Assembly (NCBI GenBank): GCA_903813345.2
Contig: CAIIXF020000011.1
Location: 3,434,571-3,498,570 of the forward strand
Length of the DNA: 64,000 nucleotides
From: Owenia fusiformis
Lineage: Eukaryota; Annelida; Polychaeta; Sabellida; Oweniidae
Reading direction: 5' to 3'
In this document: positions 35,901-46,928 of the stretch, in pieces
Layout: each line of letters starts with the position of its first letter
Numbering within the stretch: the stretch's first letter is position 1
Translations under genes and position numbers: made by a program
The notes under the pieces: model-generated
Databases searched by the model: none
Seen by the model: the letters and a program-made list of their open reading frames with translations, nothing else
What the model was told of the DNA's origin: nothing

Positions 35901-38900
35901 ATCAGAGTTTGTCGTTAAAATAGGGACAACTTTCTATTTGGTAATTTCCTCTGACATTATCGCATAGTTAATGAGCATGTATTTTGTTCCTTCCACTTCG
36001 CTGACTGGTTGAGAAAGTGTCAGCGTGGTAGATTTGAAATGATTTATTTCCTTGGCTGTCACAGGCACCAATATTTTGGTCTGCTAAACTGTAATATAGT
36101 CTATACAAGGCAAAGGGTAGTTTATAACTAGACTCTGTGTGCAGGGTGATATTAAAGGTCTAATGAGGACACATTTGAGGGTGATCACTGCAACAGAGTC
36201 TGTCAAACTATTACTCACTTATTAGTTTCACTCTCACTATTTGGTTCACTGGCATCTTCCAGAACTAGTTGTACAAGACATTGACTAAATGTGCCTGATT
36301 CAAGCAGCTTAATCAAACTATTACTCACTTATATGTTTCACTCTCACTATTGGGTTCACTGGCATCTTCCAGAACTAGCTGTACAAGACAATGGCTAAAT
36401 GTGCCAGATTCAAGCAGCTTAATCAAACTATTACTCACTTATAAGTTTCACTCTCACTATTGGGTTCACTGGCATCTTCCAGAACTAGTTGTACAAGACA
36501 ATGGCTAAATGTGCCAGATTCAAGCAGCTTAATCAAACTATTACTCACTTATAAGTTTCACTCTCACTATTGGGTTCACTGGCATCTTCCAGAACTAGTT
36601 GTACAAGACAATGGCTAAATGTGCCAGATTCAAGCAGCTTAATCAAACTATTACTCACTTATATGTTTCACTCTCACTATTAGGTTCACTGGCATCTTCC
36701 AGAACTAGTTGTACAAGACAATGACTAAATGTGCCTGATTCAAGCAGCTTAATCAAAATAGTACTCACTTATACGTTTCACTCTCACTATTGGGTTCACT
36801 GGCATCTTCCAGAACTAGTTGTACAAGACATTGACTAAATGTGCCTGATTCAAGCAGCTTAATCAAACTATTACTCACTTATACGTTTCACTCTCACTAT
36901 TGGGTTCACTGGCATCTTCCTGAACTAGTTGTACAAGACAGTGACTAAATGTGCCTGATTCAAGCAGCTTAATCAAACTATTACTCACTTATAAGTTTCA
37001 CTCTCACTATTAGGTTCACTGACATCTTCCAGAACTAGTTGTTCAAGACATTGACTAAATGTGCCTGATTCAAGCAGCTTAATCAAAATAGTACTCACTT
37101 ATACGTTTCACTCTCACTATTGGGTTCACTGGCATCTTCCAGAACTAGTTGTACAAGACAGTGACTAAATGTGCCTGATTCAAGCAGCTTAATCAAACTA
37201 TTACTCACTTATAAGTTTCACTCTCACTATTGGGTTCACTGGCATCTTCCTGAACTAGTTGTACAAGACAGTGACTAAATGTGCCTGATTCAAGCAGCTT
37301 AATCAAACTATTACTCACTTATAAGTTTCACTCTCACTATTTGGTTCACTGGCATCTTCCAGAACTAGCTGTACAAGACAGTGACTAAATGTGCCTGATT
37401 CAAGCAGCTTAATCAAACTATTACTCACTTATAAGTTTCACTCTCACTATTGGGTTCACTGGCATCTTCCAGAACTAGCTGTACAAGACAATGGCTAAAT
37501 GTGCCTGATTCAAGCAGCTTAATCAAACTATTACTCACTTATAAGTTTCACTCTCACTATTGGGTTCACTGGCATCTTCCAGAATTAGCTGTACAAGACA
37601 GTGACTAAATGTGCCAGATTCAAGCAGCTTAATTGTAGGTGAGGTTTCTTTATCAGTCTCCAGAACAGCAAAGTCCTAGAAATAATAATTATACAATAAT
37701 TAGATTCATAAAATTATAAACAGCAGTCAGGGAGAATAGAATATTAGTACAATAAATACATAGGTAAGGTCAACTATGGTAAGATTGACAGGTCCCAAAT
37801 CAGAGGTCACATGACCAGTGACGCCAGACACAAGTTGTAAGTCAGTTACCAAAATTAGTAATGGGCAATTTTTCGAAATTGATAATATATTTTCTGATTA
37901 TTCTCATTTGTTTATGTACAGAGAACAACCGTCATTCCTAGATCACATGGTACAAAATGTTTAATATCACATGAAAACTTATTCAATTGTGGACTTATTA
38001 ATTCTTGAAATAAGCATACCTTAAATGAGACCTGAGTTTGCCCTATCAGTCCAGCCATGTTGGAGATCTTAGTATGTCGCTTCCCACGTGTGAAGTGATC
38101 AAAATCAGTGTTATTGAAGTGAAACTTCTCTTGGAGATGAATGCCCCGATTTTGGAAGAAATCTGGAGGTTTTTGCCTAATCTGTTTAATAGCGGCATCA
38201 ACTGCATCTTTCCTCGCTTCTTTCTTCGAGCTGCCTCTAGCGCTCTCAATGAATACAGCACCGATGTAGATACTAGCAGAGACGGAACTAGTCGCAGATG
38301 TGGAGTATTTGTAGACCAGTGTATATGAGAGTCTGTTTGAGTTGCAAAGGTCAGCGAGTTCCTCGTGATGGTCATCTCGTTTCTCGTCGAATTTTTTTGG
38401 GAGTGATTGCTTGACCCGCGAGAATTTTATGTGATATGGAGCTTCCTGTGGAGGTACAGCAGCTCCACCACGTCCTCTCCCTCCTGCCAGTGGCAATGGG
38501 GGTACGCCTCGCCCCCTTGGAATCATACCATGTCCACGAGGGTCCATCCCTCGGGCTCTCATGGCCATCATACGTCTTCTCATCACTGCATGTCTTGCCA
38601 TTAAAGGATCTACAGGACCTAACATACCCCTAGCTCGTCCCCTCCCCGCCATACCCCAGCCTGGAGCCATCATTCCACGTACACCCCGCCCTCTTGGTGG
38701 AATCATACCACGGCCTCTCGGTGCAAATCCTACATCATAAAACTCATCTTCAAAATCATCCAGTCCCATGTCATAGTCATCATATTCCTCCTCAAATCCA
38801 ATATCACCACCTTCATCCATAGATTGGCGCATTAATGCTGTATTTATCTTGTCCACATTTGACGTTCCCATGATTCTTTGCTGTCGCGCTTTGGCTAATT

Positions 38901-41900
38901 CTTTCTCTAGCATTTTTTCATGCTCGGATGGTCCCTCAAAATCGGTAAATCCTTTTTCTTGACCATCCAAGATATCTTCTGCGTAAGCACCTGGATCCTC
39001 AGTGGCTGAGGTTGAGGTTGCTGATTCCATGATTCCTTTAGCGATTCCTAAAATATAAAGCATTCAAATCAATGAATGCCTTAATAAAGTAGGCGAAGCC
39101 CTAGAAGCCCTAAGGGGGTCAAAATGACCCCACCTGTTAATTTTTTTCCTAATAACTTTTTATTGGCATCTGGTAGAATCTTCAAATTTCCAGTAGCTGA
39201 AGGTACAGATATAACAAATGTTTTCTGGAAAAATCAACGAAATTGCACATAGGGTAATTGATTTATTATGATGTAATCATCAGCTACGATAGACAAAATC
39301 AGACAAAGCTAGCACTATTTCTACAATACTGGTGTCTTTAGAATAAAATTACGCAATCTTACATCATCATGGCTGTTAAAGTTATTACACCAAGTTGTAG
39401 AGAATTGAATGAAGTATATTTGGGGAAAATTTGAACATCCTAGCTCTATTAATAAATATTTTACAAGGGGGGTGCCCTTTTGACCCCCCTTAGGGCTTCT
39501 AGGGCTAGCAGAAATTGAAGAATGTTTTAAAAAATACAAATAAATTTTCAATGGTTTGTATTACACATCCTGCAGATTTTGATAACTTTATATACCATGT
39601 ACTTGTATCTCTATTCTCTATAGTTCAACATAAGTTATATGATTCCATATTCCACATTACTTTAACAACTGATTGATAAACTGTATCTAAATAATTGACT
39701 CATACATGATAAAACACATTTTCAACTTCAAAAATACAAGACACACGCCTATTGATATTGACCCTTAAGAAAAAAGCCATGGTAACCATGGTATTCCATG
39801 GTCCGCCCATGGTAATCCATGGTTTTCCATGGAAATTCATGGTTTTCCATGTTATTTTCCATGGAAATTCATGGACGCCCATGGTAATCTTCCATGGATA
39901 TTTACCATGATTTTCCGTGGTAATTGTTGGTTTGGTAATTGTTTTTTAATGGATGTGTCATGGAGATGTAAAATCAACAATTTTGGTAGGATTTGTATTT
40001 ACCAAAATCTCCAAAATGAATGTTTTGATGATATATCCCAGTTAGACTGAGACTTATCATTGAGAAAAAAGGGTGGACATTTCATTTTGAAGGTATAGCA
40101 AGAACATTCATCGAATGTTAGACTCGGCTTACAAATGAGAAAATATGTGAAACAGCAGAGCAGAGAGTAGGCCACAAGATTTCAAAAACAATTGTGCAAA
40201 GGTCTTTTGTGTAGATCAAGACTAGATAGAGATTGCTTATTTTTTAGGCCAAACACTTCTTTCCTTTGAAAAAGATTAAGTCAAACTAGCCCAAGCTCTG
40301 TTTTATTTCAATACTTTCTTTAATTTTCAGTTTTAAAAATCAATATGAAGTAATTTAAGAAATGAATAACTCATTTTCTTAAATTACATTTCGTACATTT
40401 GAGAATACAATCAAAAACCATGGTTTCTTTCTTTGAAGTTGAGAAAACTGCAATCAAAAGCCATGGAAGACGGTTGATTGCAATCGAAAGCCATGCTTTT
40501 CCATGGTTATTTCTTTGATGTTTTGGAAAGTGCAATCAAAAGCCATGGTTTTCCATGATTATTCTTTTGATCTTTTGAAAGTCCATGGTTTTCCATGGGC
40601 TATTTGTTTGGTCTTTTGGAAGCAGAAAAATGAATAATACATTATGTTTCTAAATGAACTTCTCCAAATTAAGTCCCATTCAACTTTAATAAGCATATTA
40701 TCTGAAAAAATCCACAGAAAAGTATATACTTTTACAGAATTTTGACTTGAAATTGAGATGGGGGATTAAACACAAGCATATGGCTGCAAACTGAAATGTT
40801 ATACCTAAGTGATAAAAATTCAATTTGTCTATGTAAGAATATTATATTTAAAAAGAAGTTGCATGAAGGAAGGGGAGGGGGTTAACAACACCATTTGGCT
40901 TAAAACATGAAACATAGTATAAGTAATTAAAATTGATTTGTCTTTGAATAGGAATAAATAATCATTTGCATAATTTTTAAATATTTGGTTGCCATTATTC
41001 TATGTTAATTAGGTGTCTTAACTCTCAAATTAATGTCAAAAGATTAATCTCTTTACAACAGATTATAAGAGTTCATTTGCATAATTCTTAAATATTCTGA
41101 TCTTTATTGTTATTATATATGATAATCTTACTCTTTCTAATGCTCCCTCTTCAGTAATTATTATTGTCTGTGAGTGTAGACAGTGCAAGTCAAAAACTCA
41201 TTGTTGATCAAATAAAACCAAATAGGATTTACTCCAAGTAAAAATGTTTATTCAGTCTGCAATAAGGGAATCCAGTGAGCTGATTTTATCACTTATTTTG
41301 TCTTTTTTTACATACATGCCAAAGTTAAATGATAGCAAATCCCAGCAAACAAATTATTACTTTTAATTGTGGGGTCAAATCATCAATTAAAATAATATTA
41401 AGTAAACAGTTCTTTGTCATATGACACTATGTACAGAATGTACTAAACATATATTCAGATTGTAAAAACATGGTTGTATTTCAGGCCTGAAACCAGCTTT
41501 TGTCAAGAAGGTTGACTTTCTCAAAGATTTTGGGGTGGGGGGGGGTGTCATATTCTTTTATCTATGATTAATGAGACTAATTCTCAATCCAGCTTGGATT
41601 CATTCGTTAAAATATTGATTCAATTTTGAAGATTTTAGTAAAAACAAAACCTGCCAAAATTGTCGATTTTACAACTCAAGTGTCATGGTAAAAACATGGC
41701 ATGTTCATGAAAAAACAATTACCAAACCACCAATTACCACGGAAAATCATGGTAAATATCCATGGAAGATTACCATGGGTATCCATGAATTTCCATGGAA
41801 AATACCATGAAAAACCATGAATTTCCATGGAAAACCATGGATTACCATGGACGCACCATGGAATACCATGGTTACCATGGCTTTTTTCTTAAGGGGAGTT

Positions 41901-44900
41901 TAATAAGCATATCCATAGGCATCCCAGAAAATTTTGGACAGATTAAATGTAAAAACCCCAATGACATAGGACATATCAGACTCCTGACTTTTTTAGAGTA
42001 AATCCTATGATCCCATTACCTTGAATGATCCGCCCTGCCTCTGCCAATGTACCTCCCATCTGCGGTCTAGAGCCACCTGCCCCTCGGCCACTGTAAAAGC
42101 CTCCCCTCTTGGCTGGGGGTCCTCCTCCTCGGCCATTTGGACTAAAATTTAAACAGCAAATAAAACTAATTTGGTACAAAAAGTTTGAAATACTTGATAG
42201 CTTCAGGAGTTGAAAACGGTCTCTTTTTGCACCGATGTATGCGAAATGAATAAATATATTGCATGCATGTGTACATATACAATTTGTATTGTACAATATG
42301 TACATATACAATTTGTATTGTACATATACAGATGGATACTCAATTTTATTCACTTAAAGTGCTAGTTTTGACACATATAACCGATGCTTTGCATTTAAGA
42401 AACTTTGGACATTGATTGCGCATATATATGCTTTTCGTAAAATTATTTGCAAACGCATATATCTTCACAGTTATTTGTATCATTAGCTGTAACCGAGTGA
42501 GTGTGGATTCTTTAGAAGTCATAAGTGTACACCTGACATAAATGACTTCTTGACATCCCACAAAGACATGAAAAACCTGTGAATATATTTAACAACATTT
42601 AAGTCCTACTTCATCCAGCTTCCCGAAATTGACTTTACAAGTCAGTATAAAATGAAACGCGAAGTAATTGTCCAAAGGTCCAAACATTTCCTTCATGACC
42701 ATTAATCACTTCATTTTGAACAAATTAATTCACAAATGCGGTGATTATTCAGATATTAACGAATTCAAATCAAATGATAATTAATTAGTAGAAAAAACGA
42801 TTAGCCGATATGTTCCGACAATTAATATTTCATATATATTTAATTTTGCGCGCTCAATTTAAAGTGGACTTTCATCTAACGTGAAAACAAAATTATTTCA
42901 CACCGTTGATTCCATTTCTTAAACAATTATAAATTGCTACAAATACTTTCAGTTGAAATGCTATCATTAATAGGATATCAAACTTAATTTAAATCTAATA
43001 TATAGTTACACTTATCTTAATATTATTATTTATTGTGTACCACAATGTTTCCTGCTTAGATATTCATAAATGGTATCAAACTAAATTAAACAGATGTGTG
43101 TCTGTATGTATATATTAGCTTCAAAATGTATTATACTGTACATATTATATCCACCACACGGACGAAATGGTGTTGCACAAATATACTGAATAGACTATAT
43201 CCGTTAAAACCAACTGATTTGATCGACCGATCTGACAATTATCGCAGATAAGATTCAATGGTTCTTATGTATTGTAAAATGAGAATTTTTTGCATGTTTA
43301 TAGTTCAGTCAATTTTTCATATATTTGTACCGATAAATTTGGCACTTAATCTTTGTATGAAAATCTTATATATCATGGTGTGAAGCAGATTTTGTACAAA
43401 ACTATATTTTTGGTAGGCTATTTTTTTTTTTTTCTACACATGCAAAAAACCTTAATTGGCAATATGAGGATTGTTCCAGAACTATTGAACTAATTGTTTT
43501 AGAAATCTGAGTTTTTGTTATTTAAGGCAAATAATTCTTCTGTCCAATTTTCATACACACAGTACACTGGAATACATAATAATTGGTAAACAGAATTTCA
43601 TGAATTTAAATACATTAAGCGTACATGTATGAAATTTCAGCCCTAAATAATAAAAACACTTAATGATAGAGCAATTAGTTCAGGATTTCTGTTTCAACCT
43701 TCATATACATTATTAAAATAAAGTGTGAACCGAGCCGAAAAGACGATTATCCCGAATTAGTATTTCTTCACTATGTACCTACACGAGAGCAAATAATCGG
43801 GTGCTCTTTAAGTAAAAAGTTATTAGCGCATCTGAAACTCTGAGCTGAGGTCAACACGACAGCTCATTTTTGATGTAGTACGACACCGCATCTGTGAATA
43901 GAATAAGAGTTCATTAAAATCGTACATATAGCTTTCTATTTTGATCCTCATAGATATGAGAATAAAGGAACACATTTGGGTTCTGAGAGACTAATTCGGC
44001 ACGGCAGGCATTTGCGAAGTACAGTCAAGTAAACAAAGCAAGATGCAAGTAACATGTGGGTACGATAGTTTTAATTCATTGTTTACTTTCCACAAACCAA
44101 TCGTCCTTGTTCATCCTCCAACAATTCCAAGATGAAGATGCATTTGTAGGATATCGCTGAAATAAAAAGAAATAAAAAAAACATTCAAACAATTGACTCT
44201 TATTAGATCTTTAAATAAAAAAGCATTGGCTTAAGAAATGGTAGGCAGAAATGGTAGGCATGTGGTTGAATAAACTGGAATGTTTATATGTAAACTGTGA
44301 ATAAACTGGAATGTTTATATATAAACTGTGAATAAACTGGAATGTTTATATGTAAACTGTGAATAAACTGGAATGTTTATATGTAAACTGTGAATAAACT
44401 GGAATGTTTATATGTAAACTGTGAGTCAACTGGAATGTTTATATATAAACTGTGAATAAACTGGAATGTTTATATGTAAACTGTGAATAAACTGGAATGT
44501 TTATATGTAAACTGTGAAAAAAACCGGAATGTTTATATGTAAACTGTGAATAAACTGGAATGTTTATATATAAACTGTGAATAAACTGGAATGTTTATAT
44601 GTAAACTGTGAATAAACTGGAATGTTTATATGTAAACTGTGAAAAAACCGGAATGTTTATATGTAAACTGTGAATAAACTGGAATGTTTTTATGTAAACT
44701 GTGAATAAACTGGAATGTTTATATGTAAACTGTGAATAAACTGGAATGTTTATATGTAAACTGTGAATAAACTGGAATGTTTATATGTAAGCTGTGAATA
44801 AATTGGAATTTTTCAAACTGCAGGTAATCTCTGCCAATCTGCAGACTCGATGTATTCAAACCCTTAATTGGCAGTATGTTGTGCCTAGTAAAATAGAGTA

Positions 44901-46928
44901 TGTCTCAGTAACTTTGGGGCTAACTCAATAAACATGTTTGTAAGCTTCTCTTGGACGATTCCTTGGTTCTTGAACAGACACCTTGAAAAAACATGCATGA
45001 TGCTCAAAAGCAGCATTCACAGTTTTACTAAAAACAGATGCATTAAATATGCCTAAAAGTCAAGTTTATTAAAGAGTAAAAGTTGTAAAACTTGAAGATT
45101 CTTGAACCACAAATCTAATAACCATTAGAAAATAATTTGTCAATCAATACAGCAAGCAATATTATCATTCCCCAAAGAGACTGCAGATGACATCATCAGT
45201 GATTCATCATGCGGTACTAACTTCGACCATTAATCAATGATCACTTGGTACGAACTTTAACTGTTAATTTGAATTTTTGACCTACTGGATGTTTGAAAAT
45301 CAAGCATTGCGAGTCTCAAACTGCACCATTTTTCTTCAAACTTGGTCATTTCAATCCATAACAAAAATGCAATTCTGTTGGTACATTATTCTGTTATACA
45401 GAGTCTACAAGTTTGATGAAAAACGGTGCAGTATGAGACTTGCAATCCTTGATTTTCAAACATCTGGTAAGTCAAAAAGACAAATTAACAGTTAAAGTTA
45501 GTACCGCATGATCATTGATGCATTTGTTATGTCACCCCGATGTCTACAGTTAGATTGACGTGGTCTGTGCATTATACCGAAACAATATGTACTGACATGA
45601 CTTGTCTCAATTGACAACCATGATACAGGCAAACACTAGAAAATAAAATTGACAAGCAACTCATAAAAGCACCTAATTACAAATGTTCTACAATCAGAAT
45701 GATCGTTTCCATTCTAATAAATATTATTTTTGATGAATACCTGTGACGATAGAATGAAATATTTGTATGTATTCCCAGACAAGAAAATTTATCATCACTT
45801 TCATGTTTCCTAAACACCCTTACACAGTGGTCAAGGTATGAATTGAAAATAATGCACAATGACGATTCAACAATACTTATAATCTAAATCTAGCTTACGA
45901 TCCTCATAAATACGAACAATTAAACAGGTATTGGGATAACGGTTTTCAGTACAATGCGCATCGGAATAATGGATCATGGTTACACGTGCATAATTCCATT
46001 TCACTAAGGCTATAGCCTACATGTACATTGGTGTTATGCTTATCATGGCTGTTGGTATAATGAGCTTATCCCGATTTGACAAGGGTGGTTCAACAAATGT
46101 TCCTTTTCAACTACTTTAATCAATTAATTGAATGAAAGTATTTCAATAATAAAAAAAAGAAACTAATCTAAACTTTGTCAGTATACTTGTAATGATACTG
46201 AATTATTCAAATAATTTTGGAAAAATCATTTTTCTTTTAGCAAACCCACCCTATGCTTAGTGAGCGGAGCTAATTTCAAGGGTGATGGTAAAGACGAGGC
46301 ATGGCGCCCAAACCCGGCCTGTAACTAGGTGCACTGATGCTTTTTCGCAAATTACATCGCCATTGCTCGTCATCGAAATTCTGATCGCCGAATAGACACT
46401 CTAGTAAACATTCATTTTGTATTGGATGTACATAACTAGAGACCGCCTTATTTCGCATATATGAAAAAATAAAACATATCTAGGTACATATATCTTTATA
46501 TGTGACATCGATCAGGAATTATTGACATATTGACAATATTAGGTTGTAATTTCTTGCGGTAAATTCAAATTGTATCTTTAAACGACTGTTTCATCTTAAC
46601 TATTCGTTTTATTGGATGTAAAACAAACGGTATGCATAGTTTAACATCTTTCACTTCTAAAACAGCATAAAATATCACAATATCATCACCTTATGCTGCA
46701 ATAATACGACTTAAAAGATGATGGTACTAATATTCTTTGGTTTTTGGGCGCCATGCCTCGTCTTACCATCACCCTTGAAATTAGCTCCGCTCACTAAGCA
46801 TAGGGTGAAACCGGCGAGTGATGAAAAAATCACATAAAATTTGGAAAAATTGTCATTATATTTGTCAAAAGAGATTCTTACCCCCTTTTGAAAGGTCCCC
46901 TGCTACCTCTAGGATGTCCTCTATACAT
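26602..46928 (-). CDS. multi-dsRBD RNA-binding protein (16 coding exons)
   Basis: Exons, in order: 46928-46882, 42141-42020, 39047-38020, 37675-37539, 35636-35486, 35233-35081, 34157-33971, 33317-33126, 32817-32703, 31269-31146, 30507-30340, 30209-30078, 29734-29588, 29064-28889, 27374-27254, 26979-26602. All 15 junctions are GT-AG and phases agree throughout, giving 3378 nt and 1125 aa. Residues 1-56 are Gly/Arg-rich. About 135-162 is acidic and 163-255 is RG/Met-rich (PRGRGMIPPRGRG). dsRBDs lie at about 283-349, 414-488, 677-750 and 939-996; each ends in the family's GxGxxxxxAKxxAA-type helix (for example GRGLTKDQAKAHAA). About 1066-1100 (DERDFIQKVAEESGFG) resembles an R3H domain with Gln in place of the usual His. 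dsRBDs bind duplex RNA. dsRBD plus R3H recalls NF-kappa-B-repressing-factor-like proteins, but this is longer and no G-patch was seen. Orthology is unproven. Three exon edges carry tandem arrays. Confidence 0.85.
27254..27374 (-). CDS. dsRBD gene exon 15 (second half of dsRBD 4)
   Basis: The acceptor TATGTTGTAG-type site at 27375-27376 opens CYVSLEGYKVADGRGLTK, then DQAKAHAASQVFEALP, with donor GTGAGT. Its first ~33 nt and acceptor form one end of the 12-copy array to its right. Confidence 0.82.
27360..28735 (-). repeat. 12-copy array over the exon 15 acceptor (116-117 bp)
   Basis: The marker ACATAAC (or ACACAAC) recurs at 27366, 27496, 27612, 27728, 27844, 27961, 28077, 28194, 28310, 28426, 28542 and 28659. 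On the minus strand each unit carries TTATGTTGTAG (a 3' splice site), about 33 nt of exon 15 start (ATGTTATGTGTC and CTACAAAGTRGC), then intron. The copy at 27366 continues into the real exon. The others lie in the intron. Confidence 0.9.
28889..29064 (-). CDS. dsRBD gene exon 14 (first half of dsRBD 4)
   Basis: After TGAATTTAG: ITKTRKSKRHFKELIIVEID, then FSNMLLEYKHMSAVINNDM, then CT|GTAAGT. A decayed copy of its first part lies upstream at 29222-29326. Confidence 0.82.
29222..29326 (-). pseudogene. decayed duplicate of exon 14
   Basis: The minus-strand reading ITRTRKFNSQISEEGDDEQL followed by LKDTITSFDQC parallels exon 14 (ITKTRKSKRHFKEL... then LKDPMTSLDRC). It lacks an AG acceptor and meets TGA soon after. 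It is an old, diverged exon copy on the intron side of the acceptor. Confidence 0.55.
29588..30507 (-). CDS. dsRBD gene exons 11-13
   Basis: Exons 30507-30340, 30209-30078 and 29734-29588 are all phase 0 to 0. They encode IHDIAKRMELEETSELYP, FHQGFNQREKQRLREICAPF and EDIFKAVKALGGKTKKYELI. The segments are charged linkers between dsRBD 3 and 4; no known domain is assigned. Confidence 0.8.
31146..32817 (-). CDS. dsRBD gene exons 9-10 (dsRBD 3)
   Basis: Exon 9 is 32817-32703 and exon 10 is 31269-31146. Together they give EPSYQAGMILQESSTFSLAK, then SVTLKGGLEVTMCSIRVFDI, then GRGLGSTQAEAKHLADKVVY. This is a dsRBD with the conserved Gly-rich turn and C-terminal helix. Donors GTAAGT are strong. Confidence 0.82.
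33126..33317 (-). CDS. dsRBD gene exon 8
   Basis: 192 nt after GTTGTTGCAG. It encodes DYNSARYTLQTPSLENIDG and then FEDSNYDDVKHHLAEFYFEL, with donor GTAAGT. No family recognised for this linker. Confidence 0.8.
33971..34157 (-). CDS. dsRBD gene exon 7
   Basis: It starts after TTTCTTCCAG at ENQPLNEIFIYDKTAPNG and ends at GHLEKK G|GTATGA. It is charged and probably helical. The preceding intron end is made of 17-bp repeats. Confidence 0.8.
34160..34266 (-). repeat. 17-bp repeat abutting the exon 7 acceptor
   Basis: About six units of GAAACTGCACTTGCAAT on plus (CATTGCAAGTGCAGTTTC on minus). Every unit supplies a GCAG upstream of the true TTCCAG acceptor, so the array fills the polypyrimidine and branch region of this intron. 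Confidence 0.85.
34405..35098 (-). repeat. 13-copy array over the exon 6 donor (56 bp)
   Basis: ATACCTTCAAG recurs every 56 bp from 34405 to 35077 (13 times). On the minus strand each unit is about 31 nt of exon 6 end (AACCTCGACATGTTACTG, AAAGGCTTGAAG), the donor GTATTTAAAT, and 25 nt of intron. The copy at 35077 belongs to the real exon. The rest are intronic. Confidence 0.92.
35081..35233 (-). CDS. dsRBD gene exon 6
   Basis: The exon is 153 nt, phase 0 to 0, after TTGTCAG. It encodes ADTNPTTLFPRNTDYPLP up to LENLDMLLKGLK, then donor GTATTT. The final 31 nt and donor are repeated in the downstream 56-bp array. No domain recognised. Confidence 0.8.
35486..35636 (-). CDS. dsRBD gene exon 5 (second half of dsRBD 2)
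   Basis: CTTTTTCAG acceptor and AAAG|GTAAGT donor. It encodes CEAFIGTLGLHTMRCVGKSG and then SEAQNEAAQNALTYLRL, the C-terminal strand and helix of a dsRBD. Confidence 0.85.
36205..37634 (-). repeat. 13-copy array over the exon 4 donor (110 bp)
   Basis: The donor complement ACTCACTT recurs at exact 110-bp steps: 36211, 36321, 36431 and on to 37531 (13 copies). Each minus-strand unit has ~90 nt of exon 4 (CTGCTTGAATCTGGCACATT through AGTGAAACTTATAA), GTGAGTAA, and a short AT-rich spacer. The copy at 37531 is continuous with the true exon. Between-unit differences include several third-codon-position changes. Confidence 0.93.
37539..37675 (-). CDS. dsRBD gene exon 4 (first half of dsRBD 2)
   Basis: It starts after TATTTCTAG at DFAVLETDKETSPTIK and continues LLESGTFSHCLVQLILEDAS to a codon split AA|G at donor GTGAGTAA. 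Its last ~94 nt plus donor are the head unit of a 13-copy array. Only the first donor keeps the reading frame, because a TGA follows in frame if it is skipped. Exon 5 completes the Lys codon and the domain. Confidence 0.85.
38020..39047 (-). CDS. dsRBD gene exon 3 (acidic, RG/Met-rich, first dsRBD)
   Basis: The largest exon (1028 nt). An open frame runs past both splice sites, but TTTTAG|GAATCGC and AAG|GTATGC set the ends. It encodes a charged segment, an Asp/Glu-Tyr block (EEEYDDYDMGLDDFEDEF), RG and RMMAMRARG repeats, and a first dsRBD (LADLCNSNRLSYTLVYK through SSKKEARKDAVDAAIKQI). Confidence 0.85.
39762..41895. mobile_element. 2.1-kb TIR element with CCATGG-iterated arms
   Basis: The arms (~190 bp) begin CCCTTAAGAAAAAAGCCATG and are well-conserved inverted copies. 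Each arm contains about nine CCATGG hexamers plus CATGG/CCATG variants at roughly 10-15-bp spacing, so each arm is itself largely palindromic. More CCATGG-bearing repeats lie near 40415-40610. It sits in intron 2 of the dsRBD gene. No transposase was seen and the target duplication is unclear. Confidence 0.75.
42020..42141 (-). CDS. dsRBD gene exon 2 (RG-rich)
   Basis: The exon is 122 nt between AATTTTAG and CAAG|GTAATG. It encodes GRGGGPPAKRGGFYSGRGAG and then GTLAEAGRIIQ. Phases are 2 in and 1 out. It shows the high GC and RGG content typical of RNA-binding tails. Confidence 0.8.
42150..44240. other. intron 1 of the dsRBD gene, nothing recognised
   Basis: AT-rich intronic sequence. A short dyad TACATATACAATTTGTATTG recurs near 42270-42330. 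No exon is supported. Confidence 0.5.
44268..44815. repeat. 31-bp minisatellite, ~18 copies
   Basis: The unit AAACTGGAATGTTTATATGT followed by AAACTGTGAAT repeats with few substitutions. It lies wholly within intron 1 and does not overlap an exon. Confidence 0.92.
45205..45514. mobile_element. MITE family A, copy 2
   Basis: The ends are ATCATGCGGTACTAACTT and AAGTTAGTACCGCATGAT. The internal arms match copy 1 (7720-8110), including AATCAAGCATTGCGAGTCTC and the right-arm complement. No coding capacity. Confidence 0.75.
46247..46807. mobile_element. MITE family B, copy 2 (CAC termini, 5-bp TSD)
   Basis: Starts CACCCTATGCTTAGTGAGC and ends with its complement. It is flanked by AAACC at 46242-46246 and 46808-46812. 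Very similar along its length to 12297-12840. It is inserted 74 bp inside intron 1 of the dsRBD gene, close to the start-codon exon. Confidence 0.9.
46882..46928 (-). CDS. dsRBD gene exon 1 (start codon)
   Basis: ATG at 46928-46926, then YRGHPRGSRGPFKR and GG|GTAAGAA. It joins in frame to exon 2 (PNGRGGGPPAKRGG), continuing the same RG-rich composition across a 4.7-kb intron. The base order TGTGCAGA just before the ATG could be an acceptor from a 5'UTR exon. A MITE lies 74 bp inside the intron. Confidence 0.75.

Noticed and set aside
38046-38633. Several ORFs overlapping dsRBD exon 3 in other frames
   Set aside because: They are shadows of the dsRBD coding exon. Only the minus frame with spliced neighbours has domain structure.
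39700-42001. ORFs rich in HGFPW / MENTMKNHEFPWK
   Set aside because: They are translations of the CCATGG-rich inverted arms, not proteins.
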